From JAXMAR01 sp046350295 (GTDB lineage: Bacteria > Planctomycetota > Planctomycetia > Gemmatales > Gemmataceae), in contig JAXMAR010000039.1 in assembly GCA_046350295.1 (NCBI GenBank), positions 1 through 64,000 of the forward strand: a stretch of 64,000 bases of DNA, in the 5' to 3' direction. A model generated the notes under the pieces. The model saw only the letters and a list, made by a program, of their open reading frames with translations. It made no database searches and had not been told where the DNA came from. Shown one piece after another: positions 57,145 through 64,000 of the stretch (the stretch's first letter is position 1; each line of letters starts with the position of its first letter). Position numbers and translations under genes: made by a program.

Positions 57145-58566
57145 ATGACGGATACGCAGGACATCTTGCGGCGGATCGCGGCGCTGCGGGCCCGGCTGGA
57201 CCAGGCGCATGGGCTCTTGGAGGAATCGGACACCGCTGTCGCCGAGGCGCCGGCGGGCGCGGCGCCCGAGGCGGTCGAGCTGGCGGGGAAAACGCGCAAA
57301 GGCGAGCGGGCGGCCCGGCTCATCGACGCCGCGCTGCGGCCGCTCGTGGAGACGGAGGCCGCGCTTCCGGTCCGGCTGACGGCGCGGTCGGCGCGGCTGC
57401 TGCACCAGGGACGCGACCTGTTGCAGACACTGCGACAACTGGCCGAGGAACTGGGGGAAGCGGAGGCCGGGCCGCGCTGCCGCCTGCACCGGGAAACGAC
57501 GGCGATTCTCGACAGCGTGCTGCGGACGGTGCAGGCGTTTCCGCCGGCGGCAAGCGCGCAGCTCCGCCTGTGCGAGGGGCTGGAGGCGACGCTCGAAGTC
57601 GTCGAGGATCGCGTCAAGGTGCTGCGCACGGCCTGCGCCAATCATCGTGAGGAGGATCGGCACATCGAGCGGCTCGCGTCCCTGTTCCGCAAGCTGGCGT
57701 CCGGACAGACGATCCGGGGTCGGGATTGGCGCAATCATGCCGACGAGCTGCTGCGCGAAGCGAAACACGGCGCGCCCCTGCGCTGGCGCCGGGCCGGCGC
57801 GGATGATCCGTTTCGCTGCGCGGCGGCGCACGGGTTGAACGTGGCGCAAACGCTGGCCCGGCTGATCCAGGACGACCCGGAGTGGCAGGCGCATCTCCAG
57901 GAATGCCTCCTGGCCGCGCTTGTTCACGACATCGGCATGGTTCACGTCCCGCACGAATTGCTGACGCGGCCGCTGGCCTGGACCGACGCCGAGCGGCGCC
58001 ACGTCGAGCGGCACACGACGCTCGGCGCCGAGATGCTGGCCAAGGATTTTCCGGCGGGCGGCATCATTGTCGAGGCGGCGCAGGACCACCACGAGCGGCT
58101 CGACGGCAGCGGCTATCCGCAGGGGAAAAAGGAAATGCAGATCGGCGCCTTCACGCGCCTGCTCGCGATCTGCGACGTTTACGCGGCACGCTGCTCCGGC
58201 CGGCCCCACCGTCCGCCGCAGGACACACGGACGGCGCTGACCGAGACGCTGCTGGAAGCCGATCAGGGCAAGCTTGACCGGCTCCAGGCCGAGAAGCTGC
58301 TCCGGCTCTCCTTCTATCCCCCCGGCTCCGTGGTGGAACTTGCCGATGGCGCCGCGGGCGTCGTCGTCGCCACGCATCCGGGCCAGCAGGGACTTTTGAA
58401 TCCGAGCAAGCCGATCCTGCTGCTTTTCACCGAAAGCCAGGGGCAGCCGCTCGCGCTGCCGCGTCTGCTCGACCTGATGCAGGAAGAGGAGCGCTCGATC
58501 CTGCGCGCCTTGCCGGCGGAGGCGCGGGCGTCGCTGCTGGGACGCACTTTTCCGGAGCTGGTGTGA
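57145..58566 (+). CDS. HD-GYP-domain phosphodiesterase-like protein
   Basis: 473 residues. The N-terminal 230 are helical (coiled-coil-like, DQAHGLLEESDTAVAE, RLHRETTAILDSVL). The HD-GYP domain starts near 225: HGLNVAQTLARLIQDD, LAALVHDIGMVHVPHELL with the HD pair, HVERHTTLGAEML and DHHERLDGSGYPQG with the GYP motif, then ICDVYAARCSGRP. Such domains hydrolyse cyclic-di-GMP. HD-GYP metal ligands are present. GAGAGA upstream of ATG 57145. The N-terminal sensor is of unknown type. Confidence 0.9.
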   Translation: MTDTQDILRRIAALRARLDQAHGLLEESDTAVAEAPAGAAPEAVELAGKTRKGERAARLIDAALRPLVETEAALPVRLTARSARLLHQGRDLLQTLRQLAEELGEAEAGPRCRLHRETTAILDSVLRTVQAFPPAASAQLRLCEGLEATLEVVEDRVKVLRTACANHREEDRHIERLASLFRKLASGQTIRGRDWRNHADELLREAKHGAPLRWRRAGADDPFRCAAAHGLNVAQTLARLIQDDPEWQAHLQECLLAALVHDIGMVHVPHELLTRPLAWTDAERRHVERHTTLGAEMLAKDFPAGGIIVEAAQDHHERLDGSGYPQGKKEMQIGAFTRLLAICDVYAARCSGRPHRPPQDTRTALTETLLEADQGKLDRLQAEKLLRLSFYPPGSVVELADGAAGVVVATHPGQQGLLNPSKPILLLFTESQGQPLALPRLLDLMQEEERSILRALPAEARASLLGRTFPELV

Positions 58567-58582
58567 AGATGACACGGCGCCG

Positions 58583-58739
58583 GGGTGAGGGGTGACGGGG
58601 TGACCGGGTGACAGGGTGACCGGGTGACGGGGTGACAAGGCGAGGAGGTGACAAGGTGAAAAGCTGAATGAGCCGGGACTATCCTGCTACTCACCCTGTC
58701 ACCCCCTCACCCTGCCACCCCCTCACCTTGTCACCGCCT
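58583..58739. repeat. GGGTGAC-rich inverted repeat
   Basis: Left arm: several GGGTGAC/GGGGTGAC units in a row (58583-58660). Right arm: CACCCTGTCACCCCCTCACC type (58690-58739). The arms are near reverse complements, and the hairpin would lie between the HD-GYP and CPBP genes. Similar in build to the GTGAG repeat at 27066. Confidence 0.65.
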
Positions 58740-58763
58740 CAACCGTGTGATGCAAACGGAACG

Positions 58764-59546
58764 ATGAAGTCCCTCTCCCGCTATCACGTGGGCTACTGGC
58801 AGGCGACACAGCACCCCCTCGTGTGCGTCGTGTTCGTGGCGCCGCTCCTGATCGCCTATGAGATCGGGACCTGGCTGAGCGGACCGGAGAGCGTGGCGCG
58901 GAACGGGGCCGATGTCTGGCTGCGCGAGACGCTGGCGAGCCTCGGGGCGCGGGCGCCGTGGACGGCTCCGGCCTTGCTCGTCGCCATTCTGCTGGGCTGG
59001 GGGCTGTGGCGGCGCCGGCGCCTGCCGCCCGACCTCGTCGGCGCCTCCCTCGGCATGACGCTCGAGGCCGCCTTGTTCGCCGTCGGTCTGTTCGGCCTCA
59101 GTCAAGCGATGGCGCCGTTGATCGAGAATCTGGGTTGGCGTCCCGGGCCCGCGGCGCTCGGTTCGCGCCATGACGCCATCCTCCACGGACCGGCCCTGCT
59201 GCTGACGCTCGACCCCGCCTGCCAGCAGATCGTGCGTTACCTGGGCGCCGGACTCTACGAGGAGACCCTGTTCCGACTGCTCCTCTTTTCCGGCCTCTGG
59301 GGTTTGTTTCTTTTCTGGGACCTGCCGCCGACCATGGCGTTTCTTCTCGCCGGGCTGGCTTCGGCGCTCTCCTTCGCGGGCGCCCATCACGTGGGCCCGC
59401 ATGGCGAGCCGTTCCAGCCGTTGATCTTCTCTTTCCGCACCATGGCGGGCCTCTACTTCGGCTGGGTGTTTCATTTCCGCGGTTTCGGCATCGCGGTCGG
59501 GGCCCATGCGGGCTACGACGTCCTGGTCGGCATTCTCGCCGCGTGA
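58764..59546 (+). CDS. CPBP family intramembrane metallopeptidase
   Basis: 260 residues, start MKSLSRYHVGYWQATQHP at ATG 58764. Hydrophobic with about six helices. CPBP/Rce1 motif YEETLFRLLLF (EExxxR) near residue 170, then AHHVGPHG near 212 and GVFHF..GAHAGYD near the end, giving the Glu/His metal ligands. These membrane proteases process prenylated or signal-like peptides, and some give immunity to bacteriocins. No substrate gene is evident. Confidence 0.85.
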   Translation: MKSLSRYHVGYWQATQHPLVCVVFVAPLLIAYEIGTWLSGPESVARNGADVWLRETLASLGARAPWTAPALLVAILLGWGLWRRRRLPPDLVGASLGMTLEAALFAVGLFGLSQAMAPLIENLGWRPGPAALGSRHDAILHGPALLLTLDPACQQIVRYLGAGLYEETLFRLLLFSGLWGLFLFWDLPPTMAFLLAGLASALSFAGAHHVGPHGEPFQPLIFSFRTMAGLYFGWVFHFRGFGIAVGAHAGYDVLVGILAA

Positions 59547-59725
59547 TCCTGTCTCAGCGCAAGGTGTCGCTCGCTTACTCTTATAGAAGCGGCCTCGTCC
59601 GCCCCCCAGCGGCGCGGCCGGATTACACTATCCAACCGGGACCGGCTCCCCTAGCATGGGAGCGGCCGCGATTCCGCATGCGCGTCTCCGCATACGCCGC
59701 CCGGATAAGCAAACAAGGAGCCCCC

Positions 59726-61333
59726 ATGTCACGCTACGCCCGCTGGTCCGCCTTCCTGTTGGCCATCTTCTGCGTCGTCCCCAGCGCCGACGCGGGGACC
59801 GGCCCCAAGCGCAAGGTGCATGTCATCGTCGCCGGCCTCACCAGCGACCGCAATATCGGCCGTTCCGTCGAGTACAACATCAACCAGGTCAAGAAGCTCA
59901 TGGAGAATGGCCTGGCGGACGCTCACCGCGGCGAGATGGTCATGCTCAAGGACTCGCGCATCAACGGCCGCGAGATCCTGGCCACGATCGATCGCCTGCG
60001 GCCCGGCCCCAATGACGCCATCTTCATGTACTACCATGGCCACGGCGCTTACGATTCCGCCTTCGCCTTCCGCGATCCCTCCGGCGGCCACTACTTCGAC
60101 ATACCCTCGGGCGACCTGATGCGGAAGGACCTCTGGGACCACCTCCGCGCTCGCAAGGCGAAGCTGACCGTCCTCGTGACGGAGACCTGCTACGTGCCGG
60201 CGTCCGCCCATCCGTTTATCGGGCCCAAGACCGTCGTCTCGCGCGCCGCCAAGGACCTGCCGGTGCTGGCGTCGCTGCTCCTTTCCTACAACGGTTTCAT
60301 CGACGTCAACGCCTGCTCCAAGAACGAGTCGAGCTGGAACTTCGCGGCGGGCCGTGGCGGCAGCTTCTTCACCGACACGTTCGTCAACACCTGCTACGAG
60401 GCCCCGTTCAAGGAGCCGGGCAAGGTCACCTGGGCCCAGTTCCTCGGCGTAGTCTCGACCAAGGCCAGCAACATCTACAAGAAGCTGCGCAGCGATGTGC
60501 TCGCCAACGCCGACCGCTACGACCGCGGCCTCGTCGATCAGGTGAAGCGGCAGCCCGATCAGCGGGCGGCCATCATCCAGGCCTCCCTCACGCGCAGCGG
60601 CGTCACGGCGCCCGAGCCGCCCGGTCCCGTGGTGGGCTCCGTGCGCGAGGTCGGCGCCGGGCTGTCCCTCAGCGATCGGCTCGACGCTTCCGATCCGCGC
60701 GACGCCATCCGCCGCGACAGCTATCAGAAGGCGTTCCTGGTGCGCCTCGAAGCCGGCGCCCCTTACGTGATCGACATGAAAAGCAAGGAGCTGGACAGCT
60801 ACCTCCGCCTGGAGAACGAGCGCGGCGACCAGTTGATGTACGACGACGACTCCGGTGGCGGCCTCGACGCCCAGATGAAGTTCCGGCCGACGACCACCGG
60901 TGTCTATCGCATCATCGCCACGACGTATCACTCCGGCGTCACCGGCGCCTTCAGCCTCGCGGTACGACGCGAGGGGGGCGCGGCCCCGGTCGGCGGCGCG
61001 CTGCGCGTCGGCGCCGGCGGACTCAACATCAACGTGCGCCTGACCGCGGGCGATCCGCGCGATCGCGTGCGCGTCGACAGCCATTACAAGGTCTTCGAGG
61101 TCCACCTCGAGGAGGGCCGGGCCTATCAGATCGACCTGGAGGGAACCGGCATCGATCCATATCTCCGCCTGGAGACCGCCGCGGGCAGCGAACTCGCCGC
61201 CAACGACGACTTCGGCGGCACGCTGAACTCGCGCATCGACTTCCGGCCGAGCGTGACCGGGACGTACCGCATCATCTGCACCACCTATCGCCCGGCGACG
61301 GGAGACATGACGTTGCGGGTGCAGGAAAAGTAA
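59726..61333 (+). CDS. Secreted caspase-fold (clan CD) protein with two PPC domains
   Basis: 535 residues with signal peptide (FLLAIFCVVPSADA); AAGGAG before ATG 59726. A caspase-like domain spans about 30-290: strand KVHVIVAGLTS, catalytic His in MYYHGHGAYD (His104 or His106) and catalytic Cys155 in VLVTETCYVPA, matching the metacaspase/paracaspase HG and DxC patterns. Two tandem PPC (pre-peptidase C-terminal) beta-sandwich domains follow, about 330-415 and 450-535, each with GxxYxIDxxxxxxDxYLRLE and TGxYRIIxTTY. Caspase with export signal and paired PPC domains is uncommon; target unknown. Confidence 0.85.
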   Translation: MSRYARWSAFLLAIFCVVPSADAGTGPKRKVHVIVAGLTSDRNIGRSVEYNINQVKKLMENGLADAHRGEMVMLKDSRINGREILATIDRLRPGPNDAIFMYYHGHGAYDSAFAFRDPSGGHYFDIPSGDLMRKDLWDHLRARKAKLTVLVTETCYVPASAHPFIGPKTVVSRAAKDLPVLASLLLSYNGFIDVNACSKNESSWNFAAGRGGSFFTDTFVNTCYEAPFKEPGKVTWAQFLGVVSTKASNIYKKLRSDVLANADRYDRGLVDQVKRQPDQRAAIIQASLTRSGVTAPEPPGPVVGSVREVGAGLSLSDRLDASDPRDAIRRDSYQKAFLVRLEAGAPYVIDMKSKELDSYLRLENERGDQLMYDDDSGGGLDAQMKFRPTTTGVYRIIATTYHSGVTGAFSLAVRREGGAAPVGGALRVGAGGLNINVRLTAGDPRDRVRVDSHYKVFEVHLEEGRAYQIDLEGTGIDPYLRLETAAGSELAANDDFGGTLNSRIDFRPSVTGTYRIICTTYRPATGDMTLRVQEK

Positions 61334-61399
61334 CGTTGGGCACGGGCGACGCGGCGCGGGGTGAAGGGCCATCCTCATCCCCGCCTCGCGCCACTCATC

Positions 61400-62335
61400 A
61401 TGGGCTCCGCTTTTTCATTTCTGCTGTCGCTTCTTCTCGCCGGCCCCGCCCCGGAGCCACGGCTTCTCGCCGCGCACAAGGACGCCGTCACCTGCCTCGC
61501 CTTCTCGCGCGACGGCGCCTGGCTCGCTTCCGGCGGCAAGGACGGCAAGCTGATCGTGTGGCGCACGGCAACCTGGAAGCCGCAGACGGTGCTGGACGGC
61601 CACAAGCATATGGTCACGTGTGTCGCCTTCCATCCGGAGGGCGGGCTGCTCGCGACCGGCAGCCATGACCCCGAGATCCAGCTCTGGGACCTGACGACCG
61701 GCAAGCGCAAGGCGCAGCTCAAAGGACATCGCAACGAGGTGCGCGGGCTCGCCTTTTCGTCCGACGGCAAACGCCTCTTCTCCGCCGGCGCCGACTACTT
61801 CGTTAAGGGCTGGGACGTCTCGAGCGGGAAAGAGTCATTCACCCTCACAGGGCACAAGGACGAGATCAACTGTCTCGACATCGACGCCGGCGACAAGCGA
61901 CTCGTCACGGCAGGATGGGACCGAACCGTCCGGCTCTGGGACATCGAAAAACGCGCGGCGATTGCCACGCTCGACGGGCACGAGGCGATGGTCCGCATGT
62001 CGCTGTTCGAGCCTGGCGGCGAGCGGATCGTCTCCAGCGACAAAGACGGCGCCATTTCGATCTGGAAGGATGGCCGCCGCGTTGGGAACCTGAAAGGCCA
62101 TCATGCGCTGGTGCGGGCCCTCGCCTTTCAGCGGCGCGGCAAGCTGCTCGCGTCGGGAAGCCGGGACGGGACGCTGATCCTGTGGGACATGTCTACGCTG
62201 ATGCCGCGCTGGACGGCCGAGGAGACGAAGGCGGTGCAAGCGCTGGCGTTCGCGCCGGATGGGACGACCCTTGTCGCGGGGGACAGCGGCGGGGCGCTGC
62301 GGATTTTCTCGGTCGCGGATCGCCCGAAAGAGTAG
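61400..62335 (+). CDS. WD40-repeat protein
   Basis: 311 residues from ATG 61400 with a short signal-like N-terminus (FSFLLSLLLAG). Seven WD40 repeats of ~40 residues, each with a GH/LAFS/SGG/W-D pattern: HKDAVTCLAFSRDGAWLASG, HKHMVTCVAFHPEGGLLATG, HRNEVRGLAFSSDGKRLFSA, HKDEINCLDIDAGDKRLVTA, HEAMVRMSLFEPGGERIV, HHALVRALAFQRRGKLLA, VQALAFAPDGTTLVAG. One seven-bladed propeller; scaffold for protein interactions. No fused kinase or protease. Confidence 0.9.
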   Translation: MGSAFSFLLSLLLAGPAPEPRLLAAHKDAVTCLAFSRDGAWLASGGKDGKLIVWRTATWKPQTVLDGHKHMVTCVAFHPEGGLLATGSHDPEIQLWDLTTGKRKAQLKGHRNEVRGLAFSSDGKRLFSAGADYFVKGWDVSSGKESFTLTGHKDEINCLDIDAGDKRLVTAGWDRTVRLWDIEKRAAIATLDGHEAMVRMSLFEPGGERIVSSDKDGAISIWKDGRRVGNLKGHHALVRALAFQRRGKLLASGSRDGTLILWDMSTLMPRWTAEETKAVQALAFAPDGTTLVAGDSGGALRIFSVADRPKE

Positions 62336-62432
62336 CGCGATGTCGGGCGGGCCGCTTCTGCGGTTTCTTGTGTTCCGTCATCGTTCGTCTTGCAATCCAG
62401 TCCGCGCGAAACAACGCTAGCTCCAGCGTCGG

Positions 62433-62975
62433 CTATGCTTTCTTCTTTTTGACATAGGCGCCTGGCTTGTACATCTCGGGCTTTTGCTCGGGATTCGGGG
62501 CGGGGACTTTGCGGATCACTTCCGCCCAGACGGCCAGGAAGCGATCGGCGTCGTCCTGGTCCTCCTTCGCCCTGAGGTGGCGATGGCCGTAGACGAGGAC
62601 CTTATGGGTCTTCTTCTCCATGGTCACTTCGAGGACGAGCGTCGGGTTATCGGTCACTTTCCCCTTGTATTGTTCCTTGAGCGTGAAGAAATCCGCTTCC
62701 TTGACCTTGGCGAAGAGAGCCACGACGTCCTTCGCCGAGATCGTGGTCTCCTTTTCGACGCGCTCGCCGCCGCCCCGGCCTCCGGGACCGATGTCCTGAG
62801 CGACCTTGCCATCGGCGCTGATGGTGTACTGCCAGCGGAGCCAAGAGCTGTAGCCGGGACCATAACCAGCCACCAGTTTGAAGTCGGGGGGGACGGGGGC
62901 CGGGTCTTTCGCCGAGGCGACCGCGACGAGGGAAACCGCGGTGGTGAGGAGGACGGCGAGCGTTTGGTGACGCAT
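62433..62975 (-). CDS. Exported hypothetical protein
   Basis: 180 residues, signal peptide TLAVLLTTAVSLVAVASA. The mature part (GYGPGYSSWLRWQYTISADGK, RVEKETTISAKDVVALFAK, EADFFTLKEQYKGKVTDNP) resembles the small DUF6438-type extracellular domain seen in planctomycetes. The tail ends in a poly-Lys stretch. Ends 97 bp from the WD40 gene on the opposite strand. Function unknown. Confidence 0.75.
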   Translation of the reverse strand: MRHQTLAVLLTTAVSLVAVASAKDPAPVPPDFKLVAGYGPGYSSWLRWQYTISADGKVAQDIGPGGRGGGERVEKETTISAKDVVALFAKVKEADFFTLKEQYKGKVTDNPTLVLEVTMEKKTHKVLVYGHRHLRAKEDQDDADRFLAVWAEVIRKVPAPNPEQKPEMYKPGAYVKKKKA

Positions 62976-63115
62976 GACTCTGCCCCGTTATTTTGCGAGC
63001 GACCTGGCGCCGGTTCGGAGCCTGTTTCAAGATAAGGGCGGGAAGATGCGGCTACAACCGAAAAGCCGGCGCGAGACGCGGCGCGTGTCGCGGGGCTTCC
63101 GCCGGGCGACGTCAC

Positions 63116-63143
63116 CCCGCAGGCTCGAAGCCTCGCCTGCGGG
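63116..63143. repeat. Hairpin near the end of the CBM9-type gene
   Basis: CCCGCAGGC pairs with GCCTGCGGG around a TCGAAGCCTC loop, about 27 bp past the stop of the minus-strand gene at 63170. No T-run, so a dispersed palindrome or RNA-stabilising hairpin rather than an intrinsic terminator. Confidence 0.5.
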
Positions 63144-63169
63144 CTTGTGGCATTGGGACGGGGCGCCTG

Positions 63170-64000
63170 CTATCGATCCTTGGCCGGCGTTTGGAAGAAG
63201 AGCAGGATGCCCATGCCTTCGGGGCGCGGCTGGACGTCGGCGGGTTGGGTCCAGCTCTGGACGCCGCGGCCGGGGAGGATGCGGACGACGTTGAAGGCCC
63301 AGGCCGTGTTGACGGGGATGCGGTCGGCGGTCAATTCGCCGAGGGGGATGGCGGCTTCGATGCGCCATTCGTCCTCGGTGGACTTGCAGGCGACGAACCA
63401 GCGTGGGTCCCACTTGGCGTCGCCCCAGCAGTCCTCGCGAGCGCAACCGCGCTGGTCGACTTCGAGGCGGAAGTAGGTCGAATAGTCGCGATCGAGGTCG
63501 AGGAGGATGCTGACGCGGTCGTAGGGGTCGAGGTTGTCGTCCCGGCCGCGTTTCTTTGCCGGGGGCACATGCGCCCCCTTGGGATGCTTGCAGCGCAGGG
63601 CGACGAAAAGAAAATCGCCATCGTATGCGAAGCGAGCTTCGGTCGGGTATTGCTTGGCCGAGTCGCCGACCGCGTTGTCGAGAATGAGCGGTTTGAGGCC
63701 GTCCCAGCAGGGATCGTCGAAGTCGCCGTCGAGATAGGGCTTGGCGGCGGTGAAGCGACACATGGCAAGCTTCTTTGGGGCCGGGCCGCCCTTGTTGATC
63801 CAGACCTCATTGGCGGCAGCCTCCTGCCACGGTCCCTTTGGGGCGAAATCGCGGAAGCGGGTGAACCATTCGGTGGCGGGGCCGAACTCGCCCAGGCGGC
63901 GCCGCGCGGAGTTCATGGCGAACTGCATGGCCGGGTCGGAGGCGTAGAGCGGACCGAAGGCGGCGAGGCGTTTGCCGATCTCGACGCAGCCCTTGTACCA
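63170..64000 (-). CDS. Protein with C-terminal CBM9-like sugar-binding domain (5' end outside window)
   Basis: The frame is open to the right edge (first visible residues WYKGCVEIGKRLAAFG), so only about 276 C-terminal residues are seen. The N-terminal part is helical (RRLGEFGPATEWFTRFRDFA, TPR-like). From about residue 85 of the visible part it is a CBM9-type beta-sandwich: KPYLDGDFDDPCWDG, PTEARFAYDGDFLFVALRC, DRVSILLDLDRDYSTYFRLEV, EWRIEAAIPLGELT and AWAFNVVRILPG. CBM9-type modules bind sugars and recur in planctomycete secreted proteins. Ends at TGA 63170. Confidence 0.85.
   Translation of the reverse strand, partial: WYKGCVEIGKRLAAFGPLYASDPAMQFAMNSARRRLGEFGPATEWFTRFRDFAPKGPWQEAAANEVWINKGGPAPKKLAMCRFTAAKPYLDGDFDDPCWDGLKPLILDNAVGDSAKQYPTEARFAYDGDFLFVALRCKHPKGAHVPPAKKRGRDDNLDPYDRVSILLDLDRDYSTYFRLEVDQRGCAREDCWGDAKWDPRWFVACKSTEDEWRIEAAIPLGELTADRIPVNTAWAFNVVRILPGRGVQSWTQPADVQPRPEGMGILLFFQTPAKDR

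Noticed and set aside
57034..58638. 534-residue minus-strand frame over the HD-GYP gene
   Set aside because: Arg/Gln-rich shadow; HD-GYP motifs are on the plus strand.

Overview
The window comes from a high-GC bacterium that is almost certainly a planctomycete of the Gemmata type. The evidence is two gene pairs of a planctomycete-type cytochrome/DUF1549/DUF1553 protein with a DUF1501 protein, a PknB-like kinase with a membrane segment and TPR-like tail, an ECF sigma factor with a hydrophobic C-terminal extension, FG-GAP/CRTAC1 and WD40 proteins, a Tricorn-type peptidase, a formylglycine-generating-enzyme-fold protein, a Uma2 protein and a caspase-fold secreted protein. No rRNA, tRNA or CRISPR array was seen.

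Layout. 1-6 kb is a decayed zone: a lipoate-ligase family gene running off the left edge, a truncated Rpn-type nuclease joined to a second lipoate-ligase fragment, four tandem copies of a small membrane protein (one intact), and a frameshifted YjhG-type dehydratase. 6.1-7.4 kb holds a compact minus-strand operon that looks like a ribosomal peptide pathway: a Cys-containing lipoprotein-like precursor, a DUF692/MNIO enzyme and a 67-residue partner. 7.7-12.5 kb is an intact cytochrome-DUF1553/DUF1501 locus. 12.8-15.7 kb is groES and groEL, separated by an aspartic protease-like gene and a hicBA pair. 15.8-20.2 kb is an accessory region with a GIY-YIG protein, a RAYT transposase surrounded by REP palindromes and two copies of a ~185-bp repeat, and an unexplained two-hairpin RNA candidate. 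20.3-28.8 kb has an acyl-CoA dehydrogenase, a secreted protein, an FGE-fold protein, a DprA/phosphoribosyltransferase pair, a GNAT protein and a PYROXD2-like flavoprotein.

28.9-34.2 kb is a second cytochrome-DUF1553/DUF1501 locus. Its first gene is broken, and a PIN toxin-antitoxin pair plus an unknown gene sit inside the locus. 34.5-44 kb carries Uma2, a GyrI-like protein, a kinase, two small exported proteins, a NifU/ATP-grasp/XdhC cluster and an M48 protease. 44-47.1 kb has a beta-hydroxyacid dehydrogenase and an ISL3-type insertion sequence, with 8-bp target duplication, that splits a small gene translationally coupled to an HNH nuclease. 47.1-64 kb has exported and regulatory genes: HEAT, ECF sigma, FG-GAP, Tricorn peptidase, a FlgI/FlgG chimera, HD-GYP, CPBP protease, caspase-like protein, WD40, and a CBM9-type gene running off the right edge.

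Many otherwise conserved genes carry one or a few single-base frameshifts, some of them compensating. I read most of these as either read-level indels or real decay; the sequence alone cannot separate the two. Where frames break I give the extent of the restored gene. The most promising lead for new biology is the MNIO operon at 6162-7432.
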